A stretch of DNA of 49,638 bases from JAGORM01 sp964406795 (GCA_964406795.1 CAYOTA010000013.1:1-49638), one strand, 5' to 3'; counted from the first letter of the stretch, positions 1 through 8,078 are shown. Notes: a model not told the origin generated them from the letters alone. Translations and numbers: made by a program.

Positions 1-884
1 TTGCAATCAATCCAAAAGATGCCAATGGCAATTTACTTCCACCATCAACCGCTCCTGGATTTTGTCTTCCTTTTCCATCTTGTCTAGGACTTCCTGCTAC
101 TCCAACGCCTACTCCATGCGTAGGATCCGGATGTCCAACACCAACACCGACACCTACAGCCACACCTTCTCCAACACCTACATCAACTCCAACTCCAATT
201 CCTGCTGGCAGCATAAATGTAACGTTTGATGATGCACAAAATGTAACCGCACAATATCCAACGGGCGTACTCAATTGGTCCGGGCAACCATGGGTAATAT
301 CTGGCCAATTCGGGCAGTTTACAACTAAAAGTATTTCCTTTACTCAGGGTCCGGTGCAGGCGTCTTTTAGCGTCCTCCAATCAAGAACAATGATAAGCCT
401 ACAAGCATACAATGGTGATGACACAGCGAGCACGGTCACAATTAACTGTGCTGGGAACACTACAAAAACTCAAAGCATTGCTGCAAAAACTCTTGCAACT
501 ATCCAAACAGGGTTTACAACACCATGCTCCACCATTACCCTAGGTTCCACAAACGGATGGGACACAAATTTTGACAATATTGTTTTATCTAGCACTGGAA
601 CCACTATTCCTACTGTGACATCTACATCCACCCCAACACCTACGAGAACTCCTACTCCAACTTTTTCACCCACCAGGACTCCAACTCCTACCCCAAGTCT
701 TTCACCTACCCCCACAACTTCTCCATCTAGGGTTGGTGACATAAATAACGACAATAAGGTAGACATCCAGGATCTTTCCTATATGCTAAGTAAATGGAAC
801 ACTTCAGACACGCTTGCTGATCTCAACAAAGATGGAAGGGTTAACACCCTAGATCTTTCTCTACTACTTGGAAACTGGCGATAA
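1..884 (+). CDS. Secreted protein with Pro-Thr linkers and C-terminal type I dockerin (5' partial)
   Basis: The reading frame is open from base 3 and runs off the left edge, so the N-terminus is missing. It encodes a short Pro/Cys-rich stretch, a first Pro-Thr linker (bases about 93-205), a beta-rich domain (about 210-600) that resembles a carbohydrate-binding or lectin-like sandwich, a second Pro-Thr linker (600-730), and a dockerin (733-881). The dockerin has two EF-hand-like calcium loops, GDINNDNKVDIQDLS and DLNKDGRVNTLDLS, each followed by the typical L-x-x-W ending. In known systems dockerins bind cohesin domains, and cohesin-like proteins follow immediately. The catalytic or binding role of the missing N-terminus cannot be judged. 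The dockerin call is strong; the sandwich domain assignment is only a fold-level impression. Confidence 0.85.
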   Translation, partial: AINPKDANGNLLPPSTAPGFCLPFPSCLGLPATPTPTPCVGSGCPTPTPTPTATPSPTPTSTPTPIPAGSINVTFDDAQNVTAQYPTGVLNWSGQPWVISGQFGQFTTKSISFTQGPVQASFSVLQSRTMISLQAYNGDDTASTVTINCAGNTTKTQSIAAKTLATIQTGFTTPCSTITLGSTNGWDTNFDNIVLSSTGTTIPTVTSTSTPTPTRTPTPTFSPTRTPTPTPSLSPTPTTSPSRVGDINNDNKVDIQDLSYMLSKWNTSDTLADLNKDGRVNTLDLSLLLGNWR

Positions 885-886
885 AG

Positions 887-892
887 TATAAT
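887..892 (+). promoter_or_regulatory. -10 box TATAAT, 7 nt before ATG
   Basis: A perfect TATAAT lies in the short gap after the dockerin gene and ends 7 nt before the ATG at 900. No convincing -35 box or Shine-Dalgarno sequence is visible. The expected transcription start falls on or next to the A of the start codon, which implies a leaderless mRNA for the cohesin-like gene. Confidence 0.6.
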
Positions 893-899
893 AATAAAA

Positions 900-1505
900 A
901 TGAATACAGCACGTTTTATTTTAATTACTGTAATTGCCCTTTTATTTATCTCAGGTACAACCACTGCTTATGCCATAGATACCGCCCGAATACTATTTAA
1001 CTCCTCCACTCCCACAACAAAACCAGGGCAAATAATGATTGTGAATGTCGTTGTTGACTCAAATACCCCAGTTAATGCAGTTCAAGTAAAGATACTGTAC
1101 CCTACCGAAGTCTTTAACCTGCTATCTATAAATTACACTAATTCACAGTTTAGTATCCAGGCTGACCAAACAACAACTCCAGGAAGTATCACTCTTGCAA
1201 GAGGAAATATTGAACCTAGAAATGGAAAAAATCTATTTGCTACGCTGGTATTTAAAACAAAAACTAACGGAAATATGTCTTATTTCTCATACTCCCTTGC
1301 CGATTCACTTGCGATGAGTAGTACAAAAAATGAAAACATACTGGTTAACTCTCAGGTCGCAACGGTTAAACCAAATACAAATCGGGGATCAGGCGTCGCA
1401 GTACAAACAACTCCCTTTCCAAATTCCAAAAGTAAAGCTCCCCCAGCATTTTATGATTACTTTCTTCAGGAAGTAAAGAAATCTTTCCAGCAATTATTTA
1501 AGTAG
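900..1505 (+). CDS. Secreted cohesin-like domain protein
   Basis: A 201-residue protein with a clear Sec signal peptide (hydrophobic residues 6-20, probable cleavage after AYA near residue 25). Residues about 28-150 look like a cohesin-type beta sandwich: a start that matches 'vkpGqxxxvxVvvds', the strand AVQVKILYPTEVFNLLSI, then 'SITLARGNIEPRNGKNLFATLVFKTK'-like strands (quoted here only as a pattern), as in cohesins that scaffold dockerin proteins. The tail is low complexity and ends in an amphipathic Lys-rich stretch, with no membrane anchor, so it is probably secreted or bound to another surface component. It follows the dockerin gene by 15 nt and converges on the next gene, overlapping it by 8 bp. 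A pairing with the dockerins at either side is plausible but is inference. Confidence 0.75.
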   Translation: MNTARFILITVIALLFISGTTTAYAIDTARILFNSSTPTTKPGQIMIVNVVVDSNTPVNAVQVKILYPTEVFNLLSINYTNSQFSIQADQTTTPGSITLARGNIEPRNGKNLFATLVFKTKTNGNMSYFSYSLADSLAMSSTKNENILVNSQVATVKPNTNRGSGVAVQTTPFPNSKSKAPPAFYDYFLQEVKKSFQQLFK

Positions 1506-2457
1506 TCGGAGGTTGTGGAGTATCCATATTAATGGAAGAGTTACCTTGGCGAGACTTAAACCACCTGAATCCAAAGAACCCTGCAACTCCAACAACTATT
1601 AATAGTAACCCGGCTACCGCAAACCATAAAATAGGTAATGTAGTCTTTTGCGGAGTACTTCCAAACGAAAGATTTTTATTCTCACCATCCAGGTACACCA
1701 CTTCTTCGGAAAGCGTTTTATCTCCTGAGGCAACAGAAAGGGTGTGTGCGCCTTCTGGCACATTTTCAAATGTTGCAACTAGTAAGTCCTCTGCTTCAGA
1801 TGAATCAGCAATTTTTACCTGGGATGGAGTGATTCCTGAATCAAGCATAACTTTGATTGTATTTAACGGTGTATTTTTTGGAACTGGGATAGAATATGAG
1901 ACGGAATAAAGTTTACTTCCATTTGAACTTGTAGAAGGTGACACAACGGGGCTTCCTACAATAGGAGTAACCCCTGCGGCTGATTGAACTATTGAAAAGT
2001 TTCCATCTCTTACAGATTGTAATTCTTCTTGAGCTCCATTATAGGATTTTATAGATGCATTTGAGATATTTACAAGCTGTGTGCCGGGAATTGCGGCCTG
2101 AAATCGCATAGTATATGCTGTACATGACTGTGAGAAGCCGCCTAAAATAACTCCTACAAATGACGGATTAGAAGTTGTAGGTGTTTCAATAAATGCAAAT
2201 CCGCAATTCCCAAACTGAATACTTTGAATAGTAGCGTTCGGGACTAACGCAACATTTGCCTTGGCGGCATTAAAAGGTACTCCGCCCCCATCTACTTTAA
2301 TATCTACATTTAGGAGCGATCCTGCAACAAATGAACCGGAATTTGGTTCTGCAGTAATGCTACCACTAGCGGCCCACGCATGATTTCTTATCGTGAGTGC
2401 TGCAATGAACAGAAGAATAGTAAGTGTGAAGAGCTTGAAACTCTGCTTAGTTTCCAT
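1498..2457 (-). CDS. Membrane-anchored cohesin-like surface protein
   Basis: A 319-residue protein with a signal peptide (hydrophobic stretch at about residues 8-26, AWAA cleavage region), one cohesin-like domain (about 30-160) closely related to the first domain of the upstream gene (shared pattern of 'SxxAEPNSGSF.VG..L.V' and paired Cys residues), a short linker, a small PEGA-like or Ig-like domain (about 180-270, ending GAHTLSVASGDKTL), and a C-terminal membrane helix (about 276-300) followed by FGFRWFKSR and a Pro-rich tail. I chose ATG 2457, which has AAGG just upstream and overlaps the preceding stop by 11 nt; an in-frame TTG lies 12 nt earlier. The tight overlap argues for co-expression with the dockerin-bearing gene 2447-3994. 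The membrane anchor would make it a candidate cell-bound receptor. Confidence 0.75.
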   Translation of the reverse strand: METKQSFKLFTLTILLFIAALTIRNHAWAASGSITAEPNSGSFVAGSLLNVDIKVDGGGVPFNAAKANVALVPNATIQSIQFGNCGFAFIETPTTSNPSFVGVILGGFSQSCTAYTMRFQAAIPGTQLVNISNASIKSYNGAQEELQSVRDGNFSIVQSAAGVTPIVGSPVVSPSTSSNGSKLYSVSYSIPVPKNTPLNTIKVMLDSGITPSQVKIADSSEAEDLLVATFENVPEGAHTLSVASGDKTLSEEVVYLDGENKNLSFGSTPQKTTLPILWFAVAGLLLIVVGVAGFFGFRWFKSRQGNSSINMDTPQPPTT

Positions 2458-3994
2458 ACGCCTTAGCAATTACGGAGAAGTCTGTTAAGTTAACTACCCC
2501 ATCTCCATTCATGTCTGAAAGGAAATGAGTGAAGTTACCTGTTTTTCTCCAGTCTGTTCCAAACATAGAAACATCAACCAGATCTATAACATTATCCCCA
2601 TTAATATCACCGATTCGTCGCAATGCAACTGTCAATGTACCTGGAGTGCTTGTGTTTCCTGAGGCATCACGAGCAACTATTGAGAAGTTGTTATTTCCGT
2701 TTGTAAGTGTGCCTGTATATCTCCATGTTGTAGCTGTTGGGAAGGTAACATTTTGTGCAGAATTATTTATTAATATTGTTGAGATATTTGCCAACTTAGT
2801 TCCGGTGAGTGTAACTGCTGAATTGTAAGTCGCAGCAGGTACAACATCTATTGTTGGTGGCTGAATTGAAATTGCTGATGTAGGTGTTGGACTAGATACT
2901 CCAGTTGGTGCAGCAGTAAGAGTAGGTGCAAGCGTTACTGTTGGAGTGAGTGTTGCTGTGGGTCCGGCTGAAGAAATGGTGTAATCTCCTGATGTAAATG
3001 ACTTCAAAACATCTGTATTCGTGATACTAGATGCTACAATTGGATTGACGTATCGTACTTGTGCAAGACCTGATGATTTTGCTCTAAATGTGATTGTATT
3101 GAGAAGCAAATTGCCTGTTTTTGGTGTAATGGTTCCTGATGCCAAACTTATAGTCCCACTTCCTGGAACCGACGTATTAACTGCTTGAATTTCATATGCA
3201 GAGCCTGTGTTGTCTACACTAACCACATCCAGTAATGCTGCTGGATAAGTAATGTCAGTTTGGAAAGCATTTGTCATTTGACCGTTTGTATTAACACGTA
3301 GCTGAACTGTAAATGTATTGCCGGAATTTACAGTAGAGCTAGCAGGAGACATACTAAGGTCAGAATTAGGAGCAATTGGTGTAGGAGTTGTAGGAATGGT
3401 TGGAGCAGGAGTTATAGCACTTACTGTGTATGAACCATTTCCAGCAGAGGCTAAAATCTCACTACTATCAGAGTATGCTTTTACTGAACTGTTATTAAAT
3501 GTTATTCCCCCAGAACCTAATGCGTTTGCCGTAAGTGTAAGTGTATACAGCGTACAGACCTCAGAAGAACCATTAAGTATTGCCCCAGAAAAAGAAGGAT
3601 TTGAAGCTGTAGGAGTACTTGCCCCAGTTGCAAATGTGAAATTACATCCACCAGAAGAAGGTGAAACGAGCGCAAGTGAATTTACAGTAAGATTACTTGA
3701 GACTGAAATATCTGATTCAGCTGCATTGAATGCTTGTCCATTTCCATTTATAACAACGTTTACACTAAATTGTTGCCCCACAGCAAAAGTACCATTCGCA
3801 GGTGTGGCTGCAATTGTGGCGGTAGGAGTTCCAGCAGCACGTGAGCGCAAATCATGATTTAAGGTGTTGTAGTAATACACAGAAGGAATTGCAACTGCTG
3901 CAACCAATAAGATTAATGCGACCGGTAAAAATGGGGAGCGCATAGCTCTTTTGAGCTTTTCCCACGGGGCTTGACGTCTTACGACTTTTACCAT
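2447..3994 (-). CDS. Anchored protein with two cohesin-like domains and a C-terminal dockerin
   Basis: A 515-residue protein. A basic N-terminus and one membrane segment (about residues 24-42) act as signal anchor. Cohesin-like domain 1 covers about 55-190. After a Pro-Thr linker comes cohesin-like domain 2 (about 210-340), with the typical strands 'FTVQLRVNTNGQMTNAFQ' and 'GTISLASGTITPKTG'. A second Thr/Pro linker and an Ig-like domain (about 375-455) precede a C-terminal dockerin with two calcium loops, GDINGDNVIDLVDVS and DMNGDGVVNLTDFS. Carrying both cohesins and a dockerin is the layout of a scaffoldin-type adaptor. I start at ATG 3994, not the TTG two codons upstream. A TTGACA (4027-4032, complement) with a weak TATAGC 15 nt downstream may be its promoter. 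Confidence 0.8.
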   Translation of the reverse strand: MVKVVRRQAPWEKLKRAMRSPFLPVALILLVAAVAIPSVYYYNTLNHDLRSRAAGTPTATIAATPANGTFAVGQQFSVNVVINGNGQAFNAAESDISVSSNLTVNSLALVSPSSGGCNFTFATGASTPTASNPSFSGAILNGSSEVCTLYTLTLTANALGSGGITFNNSSVKAYSDSSEILASAGNGSYTVSAITPAPTIPTTPTPIAPNSDLSMSPASSTVNSGNTFTVQLRVNTNGQMTNAFQTDITYPAALLDVVSVDNTGSAYEIQAVNTSVPGSGTISLASGTITPKTGNLLLNTITFRAKSSGLAQVRYVNPIVASSITNTDVLKSFTSGDYTISSAGPTATLTPTVTLAPTLTAAPTGVSSPTPTSAISIQPPTIDVVPAATYNSAVTLTGTKLANISTILINNSAQNVTFPTATTWRYTGTLTNGNNNFSIVARDASGNTSTPGTLTVALRRIGDINGDNVIDLVDVSMFGTDWRKTGNFTHFLSDMNGDGVVNLTDFSVIAKAYGN

Positions 3995-4075
3995 ATACAA
4001 TCTACGCTATAAGATAACTGAGCAGTTGTCAACAGGCAATTCTATATCACATCCATTTGAAGACTGTTTTAAATT

Positions 4076-4765
4076 TTGTTACCATATAGTGTGCCTAAAA
4101 AATCTTTCAAAGAAACCTATGTTACCAGGGCAAATCTAACTTTTTTCATTCTGGGAATTGTTTTTCTTATGGCGTTTTTTGGATTTACCGTATGGGTCAG
4201 GGCTGATCACTTAAGATCTTTTGATTTTGATACCACAGTACGCATTCAAAACATAACACCTATTCGCGTTGATGACTTCTTTTCATTTTTATCAGTCATT
4301 GGACGTTTTGAGTACACAGTTCCTGCTCTCCTTATAGTTCTTTTAATCTGGTCAAAATTAAAACCTAAGCGTCTTATAGCTGTGTTTTTTGTAATGGGAT
4401 TTTTAGCATTCGCCCATGTTTTAGAAATTATTGGAAAAACTATTTTAGAACAACCAGGCCCACCCAACATGTTCTTGCGCTCACATTATTCAAATTTTCC
4501 AGGGCTCCATGTGTATACACAGGCCTCATACCCATCAGGACACGCACTACGCATTATTTTTCTAGGAATTGTGTATTCCTTTCTCATTTTTAAATCTAAA
4601 CTACATATACTTATAAAGTCCGGGATATATCTCTTCCTTCTGGGAACAACTATCGCCATGCTATACTCCCGGGTGTCTTTAGGAGAGCACTGGACAACAG
4701 ATGTTGTAGGGGGTGTGCTCTTGGGAATTGGAATGGCACTATTGTCCCTCCTTTTACTTGTGTGA
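4076..4765 (+). CDS. PAP2-family membrane phosphatase
   Basis: A 229-residue integral membrane protein with about six hydrophobic segments. It has the three phosphatase motifs of type 2 phosphatidic acid phosphatases: a degenerate first motif (KTILEQPGPPN), the second motif PSGHAL, and the third SRVSLGEHWTTDVVGG with the catalytic His and Asp. Family members dephosphorylate lipid phosphates such as undecaprenyl pyrophosphate or phosphatidic acid at the outer face of the membrane. An undecaprenyl-PP phosphatase role would fit the many lipid-linked sugar transferases in this window, but that substrate is inference. The start is uncertain: TTG 4076 gives the longest frame, and GTG 4091 is an alternative. 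The stop is TGA. The next gene begins 12 nt downstream, so the two are probably co-transcribed. Confidence 0.85.
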   Translation: MLPYSVPKKSFKETYVTRANLTFFILGIVFLMAFFGFTVWVRADHLRSFDFDTTVRIQNITPIRVDDFFSFLSVIGRFEYTVPALLIVLLIWSKLKPKRLIAVFFVMGFLAFAHVLEIIGKTILEQPGPPNMFLRSHYSNFPGLHVYTQASYPSGHALRIIFLGIVYSFLIFKSKLHILIKSGIYLFLLGTTIAMLYSRVSLGEHWTTDVVGGVLLGIGMALLSLLLLV

Positions 4766-4777
4766 TAAACTGTTAAT

Positions 4778-7117
4778 ATGGAACCAGTAACCACTCCCAC
4801 ACCTACCATAGATTCAACAATATCTACTCCGCCAATTCAACCTACGCCACAATATGCACCGCAAAACCCCAACTTTTTTAAAACAAAAAAAGGGTTACTT
4901 ATAGTTATAAGCGTTCTTTTAATCCTAGGAATAATTGGGTGTGTAGCGTGGATTCTTTCGATGCCTAAAAAATTAGCCCCAACACCCACAACTACACCAA
5001 ATCAGTCACAAAATGAAAAATCCCAGGATATAAAAACCTACCCTAAATTCCAATTTACTTATGACACTCCCACTACATTTCCTCAACCAAAAGCTGCCTT
5101 ACTGACTTACCAGATAAAAAACTCATTCTCTGACTCAGATATTAGCTCATTTGGTGCGCAATTTGGCTTTAGTGCTCCAGAAAGTATATCTTCAGGTGCT
5201 GCATATTTCTCAGACTACAATAACACTACTATACCTGGCTACTTAATGTTGAATACAGATACTGGCGTATTTGATTATGAAAATTTTAGTCAATCAACAA
5301 AAATAAATGGGTCTGACATCAAAACAGGTACCAAAAACTTCTTAGCATCACTTGGACTTGCAGATAAAGCAATTGAATGCAATATAACATACAAAAATTC
5401 AATTGCTCCTGAACTTACTTTTGTGGAATGCCATAGATCATGGAGCTTAATCGGTGCGCCAATAGTTAATTTACCGGGCGTACTCAATATCCCGATGACT
5501 CAAAAGATTACCGAAATGCAAGTTGGATACAATTATGCACCTCTAGAGGATCCCAATATAATAGATGTGAGTACGGGCCAGAATGGAATTGATAGACCGA
5601 ATGATTTTAATACGGCCACTTTTGCAATTGATAAAGATGGAATAATTATGTCTATTAAATCAAGTCTCCGATGGATTGAATCTGAAAAAACTAGCCAGAT
5701 CATAACTCCAGATTCAGCATATGGACTACTTAAAAACAATAAAGCGGAAAATACTATAGCTATTCCTTCAGGCATAGGTGAATTTGATTGGAACACTGTA
5801 TTTCCAAAAGGAGGAGTGGGCGGAAATAACGCAAAAATTGATGGATTTGAGCTTGTGTATATTGATAACGGAGCAAGTGCACTGCAAAAAACTTATGCTC
5901 CTGTATATTTATTCAGAGGGAATGTAACATTAAACAATGGCTATAATGTTAATTTCATTCAAACCATCCCTGCTTCTAAAAATCTTTATTCAGGTGTACA
6001 GATAGCGAGTAACAGTTTACAGCTTCAAACATTTACACCAGCTCCAACATCCATTAATCCGACACAGGAGATAATTTCTCCAACACCTGCCACCAATACT
6101 ACCCCTACCCTAGCTCCGGATGCAAAAGCTCCTCCTGTGATTCCCTCTCAACCATATGACTGCAGCGATACATCCCAAATAGGTTCACCCGATATTCAAA
6201 CCTTTACGGTTATAGTTAATGGAGAAAGTGTAAAAATTGCAAATCCGGCAAGCGCTCGAAGCACATTTTACGTAGCCGAAAAAACTACTGATGCAACTGA
6301 GATTACAAAATATAGAGATCTGTTCTATAAAGCACTCGCACAGCAATATGTGTGGAACTATAGAAATGGCCAAGGCGCAACAGTACCAACAAAACCACTG
6401 AATAGTAATTTACAATCTAGCGCTAATAGTGATTACGTCTACAACATTGTCATGAAGGAATACAATACATTATTAAGAAGTCAATCTGCTGGCCAAAACC
6501 ATGGAGTTCGAGTAGGATCCGGCGCATTAACACGCACCATCTATGCATACAGTCCATGCTATTTAACTGGCATGTCTCCTACTGTTTTCCTCTACTCAGA
6601 TACTCCTCAGAATTTTAGTGTAAAACCGTCATTTGCAGTTTATACTGAACCCCTTACAAGTAACGCTTGGAATATAATCGCAAATAAAACAGGAATATTA
6701 AAATTTGATGACGCAATCTCTGATTACTTATATTATGAATTCAATCCAAAAAAAGTAACATTTGAGAAACAGGAAAAGGGATTTATTCTCTTGCGTGATG
6801 ATATAAAATCATTTGCTCCTAAGCTATCGCAAGAAATGAAACTAAATTCTAAAGAATCTGAAAGATTATTGTTTGAGTTGGAACTAGCTGCAAAAGATTT
6901 ACCTGTAAATACAGAGTTTATTAAAATTTCATTAGTACCAAACTCAGAACTCAATTCAAAACTCCCACTTTCTGTTTCCCCAGAACCTGAACAGACAAAC
7001 AGATATCATTTTGTATTGTCTAAGGCTAGCAAGAGTGATAAGTCTGATAGACCCTCTATTCCTACTGTTAAACGTGGATCCTCCACTCTTGTTGAATTAG
7101 GCGCCTCTACCCTTTAA
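4778..7117 (+). CDS. Large single-pass membrane protein with extracellular domains, unknown function
   Basis: A 779-residue protein. The N-terminus is a short Pro/Thr-rich cytoplasmic segment, followed by one membrane helix (about residues 43-62), a Pro-Thr linker, and an extracellular region. Residues about 80-425 form a domain that I do not recognise. A second Pro-Thr linker lies at about 425-465. Residues about 480-779 hold PCYLTGMSPTVFLYSD and a later LPVNTEFIKISLVPN. This order resembles a divergent member of an uncharacterised domain common in CPR genomes and clostridia, in which a 'PVIYLYP' motif is followed by a 'W-x-V' strand, a 'YLFWE' motif and an 'EFIxYW' motif; that comparison is from memory. 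ATG 4778 is chosen because the hydrophobic helix follows directly. It probably shares a transcript with the PAP2 gene upstream. Confidence 0.7.
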   Translation: MEPVTTPTPTIDSTISTPPIQPTPQYAPQNPNFFKTKKGLLIVISVLLILGIIGCVAWILSMPKKLAPTPTTTPNQSQNEKSQDIKTYPKFQFTYDTPTTFPQPKAALLTYQIKNSFSDSDISSFGAQFGFSAPESISSGAAYFSDYNNTTIPGYLMLNTDTGVFDYENFSQSTKINGSDIKTGTKNFLASLGLADKAIECNITYKNSIAPELTFVECHRSWSLIGAPIVNLPGVLNIPMTQKITEMQVGYNYAPLEDPNIIDVSTGQNGIDRPNDFNTATFAIDKDGIIMSIKSSLRWIESEKTSQIITPDSAYGLLKNNKAENTIAIPSGIGEFDWNTVFPKGGVGGNNAKIDGFELVYIDNGASALQKTYAPVYLFRGNVTLNNGYNVNFIQTIPASKNLYSGVQIASNSLQLQTFTPAPTSINPTQEIISPTPATNTTPTLAPDAKAPPVIPSQPYDCSDTSQIGSPDIQTFTVIVNGESVKIANPASARSTFYVAEKTTDATEITKYRDLFYKALAQQYVWNYRNGQGATVPTKPLNSNLQSSANSDYVYNIVMKEYNTLLRSQSAGQNHGVRVGSGALTRTIYAYSPCYLTGMSPTVFLYSDTPQNFSVKPSFAVYTEPLTSNAWNIIANKTGILKFDDAISDYLYYEFNPKKVTFEKQEKGFILLRDDIKSFAPKLSQEMKLNSKESERLLFELELAAKDLPVNTEFIKISLVPNSELNSKLPLSVSPEPEQTNRYHFVLSKASKSDKSDRPSIPTVKRGSSTLVELGASTL

Positions 7118-7168
7118 ATTATTCAGTATCTTCCTATTTAGTGCTTCATCTTGTAAAATATACAAATC

Positions 7169-7253
7169 GCTGCGGTGCCAGAGTGGTCAATTGGAACAGA
7201 CTGTAAATCTGTCGCCCGTTTGGGCTACGTAGGTTCGTATCCTACCCGCAGCA
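7169..7253 (+). tRNA. tRNA-Tyr (GTA)
   Basis: An 85-nt class II tRNA. The acceptor arms GCTGCGG (7169-7175) and CCGCAGC (7246-7252) pair perfectly, with A at the discriminator position. The anticodon stem CAGA/TCTG frames the anticodon GTA at 7203-7205. There is a long variable arm (GCCCG..CGGGC type), and a T arm with GGTTCGTATCC. The 3' CCA is not encoded; CAA follows. A TAAAAT at 7154-7159 could serve as the -10 element. Confidence 0.95.
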
Positions 7254-7263
7254 CAACGCTAGT

Positions 7264-7313
7264 TGTGGTGTGGGCAAGGTTTCCTTACCCGCAGCACACA
7301 CTTTGGCTTTTTT
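7264..7313 (+). terminator. Hairpin and T-run after tRNA-Tyr, built from a copy of the tRNA 3' end
   Basis: The arms 7264-7279 and 7283-7298 form a stem of about 16 positions with two mismatches and a TTT loop. Six Ts follow at 7308-7313, about ten bases after the stem. The downstream arm repeats 13 bases of the tRNA 3' end exactly (7286-7298 equals 7243-7255). I read this as a factor-independent terminator of the tRNA; the gap between stem and T-run makes this moderate. Confidence 0.5.
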
Positions 7314-7342
7314 AAAACTTGAAAAAATAAGATACCTCATTC

Positions 7343-7348
7343 TATAAT
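7343..7348 (+). promoter_or_regulatory. -10 box TATAAT before the LAGLIDADG-like ORF
   Basis: A perfect TATAAT ends 10 nt before the ATG at 7359, leaving only about three or four bases of leader and no Shine-Dalgarno sequence. Confidence 0.5.
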
Positions 7349-7358
7349 AGTCTTAACT

Positions 7359-7979
7359 ATGGAGAGTAATACTCCCTCACTTAAAGACTTAAAAATACGT
7401 TATGAAGCAGGAAAATCAATGTGGGAAATTTCCCAGGAGATGCAATGCTCTGTACACAAAATTGCATACTGGATGACTAAGTATAAGATAGTCCGAAGAT
7501 CACATAGCGATGCAACCTACATGAAACGAAATCCTTTTGGAAATCCCTTTTTAGTCAAAGATGATCTTTCTTGCGAAGAGCAATTTCTACATGGTCTAGG
7601 ACTAGGAATATATTGGGGGGAAGGAGAAAAAGTTTCTAAGTCTGCAATTAGAGTTGCCAATACTAATCCCGACCTCATTAAATCCTTTATAAGGTTTCTA
7701 AGGATTGTATGTCAAATACAAACCCAAAAGCTTAGTTATAGTATTGTATGTTTTAATGACTCCAATATTATAGATGTTAAGATGTATTGGGCAAAAGAAC
7801 TCGGGATTCTACCTGAGAAATTTGGTAAAATAGTTCAGATTGCACCTCAAGGTAAAGGAAGCTACAAAAGAAAATCTCTTTACGGGGTATGTACTGTCAC
7901 TTTTAGCAATATTAAACTCAAAAAGTGGCTTGTAGGTGAGTTAGACAAATTTTCTAATGCCCCCATGGCTCAGTGGTAG
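7359..7979 (+). CDS. LAGLIDADG-like endonuclease-related protein with N-terminal HTH
   Basis: A 206-residue protein. Residues about 8-45 look like a helix-turn-helix (LKIRYEAGKSMWEISQEM, then CSVHKIAYWMTKY). At about 82-92, GLGLGIYWGEGEK matches the glycine-rich helix of LAGLIDADG homing endonucleases, with Glu where the family has its acidic metal ligand. Later strands (SAIRVANTNPDLIKSFIRFL) fit the same fold. Only one such helix is clear, so a homodimeric or non-nuclease relative is possible. The gene sits between two tRNA genes, and its last 21 bases, including the TAG stop, lie inside tRNA-Thr. No intron or intein around it is visible, so it is free-standing. Function in these bacteria is unknown; a tRNA-associated homing element is one reading. 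Confidence 0.65.
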   Translation: MESNTPSLKDLKIRYEAGKSMWEISQEMQCSVHKIAYWMTKYKIVRRSHSDATYMKRNPFGNPFLVKDDLSCEEQFLHGLGLGIYWGEGEKVSKSAIRVANTNPDLIKSFIRFLRIVCQIQTQKLSYSIVCFNDSNIIDVKMYWAKELGILPEKFGKIVQIAPQGKGSYKRKSLYGVCTVTFSNIKLKKWLVGELDKFSNAPMAQW

Positions 7980-8030
7980 AGCGAGAAATTGGTAATTTCT
8001 AGGCCGTGAGTTCGATTCTCACTGGGGGCT
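7959..8030 (+). tRNA. tRNA-Thr (GGT)
   Basis: A 72-nt tRNA. The acceptor arms GCCCCCA (7959-7965) and TGGGGGC (8023-8029) pair perfectly, with T as discriminator. The D arm is GGCTCAGTGGTAGAGC. The anticodon stem AGAAA/TTTCT frames the loop TTGGTAA with anticodon GGT at 7991-7993. The T arm is GTGAGTTCGATTCTCAC. CCA is not encoded. Its 5' 21 bases overlap the end of the upstream ORF, so it is probably transcribed through that gene or from a promoter inside it. Confidence 0.95.
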
Positions 8031-8072
8031 CAGGCAGATGAAGTGTTACTAGTAATTTGAGCGTGGTTTAGG

Positions 8073-8078
8073 TATAAT
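8073..8078 (+). promoter_or_regulatory. -10 box TATAAT, 7 nt before rpmG
   Basis: A perfect TATAAT ends 7 nt before the rpmG ATG. There is no room for a Shine-Dalgarno sequence, and no good -35 box is seen 16-18 nt upstream. It implies a leaderless rpmG mRNA. Confidence 0.65.

Noticed and set aside
3318..3857. 179-residue plus-strand ORF antisense to the cohesin-dockerin gene
   Set aside because: The minus-strand frame has signal anchor, cohesin-like domains and dockerin. The plus frame has none and reflects codon bias.
7241..7298. attL/attR pair of an integrated element at tRNA-Tyr
   Set aside because: The 13-bp repeats are only 43 nt apart (start to start) with no gene between them and no integrase nearby. 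The bases between them instead form a hairpin with the copy.
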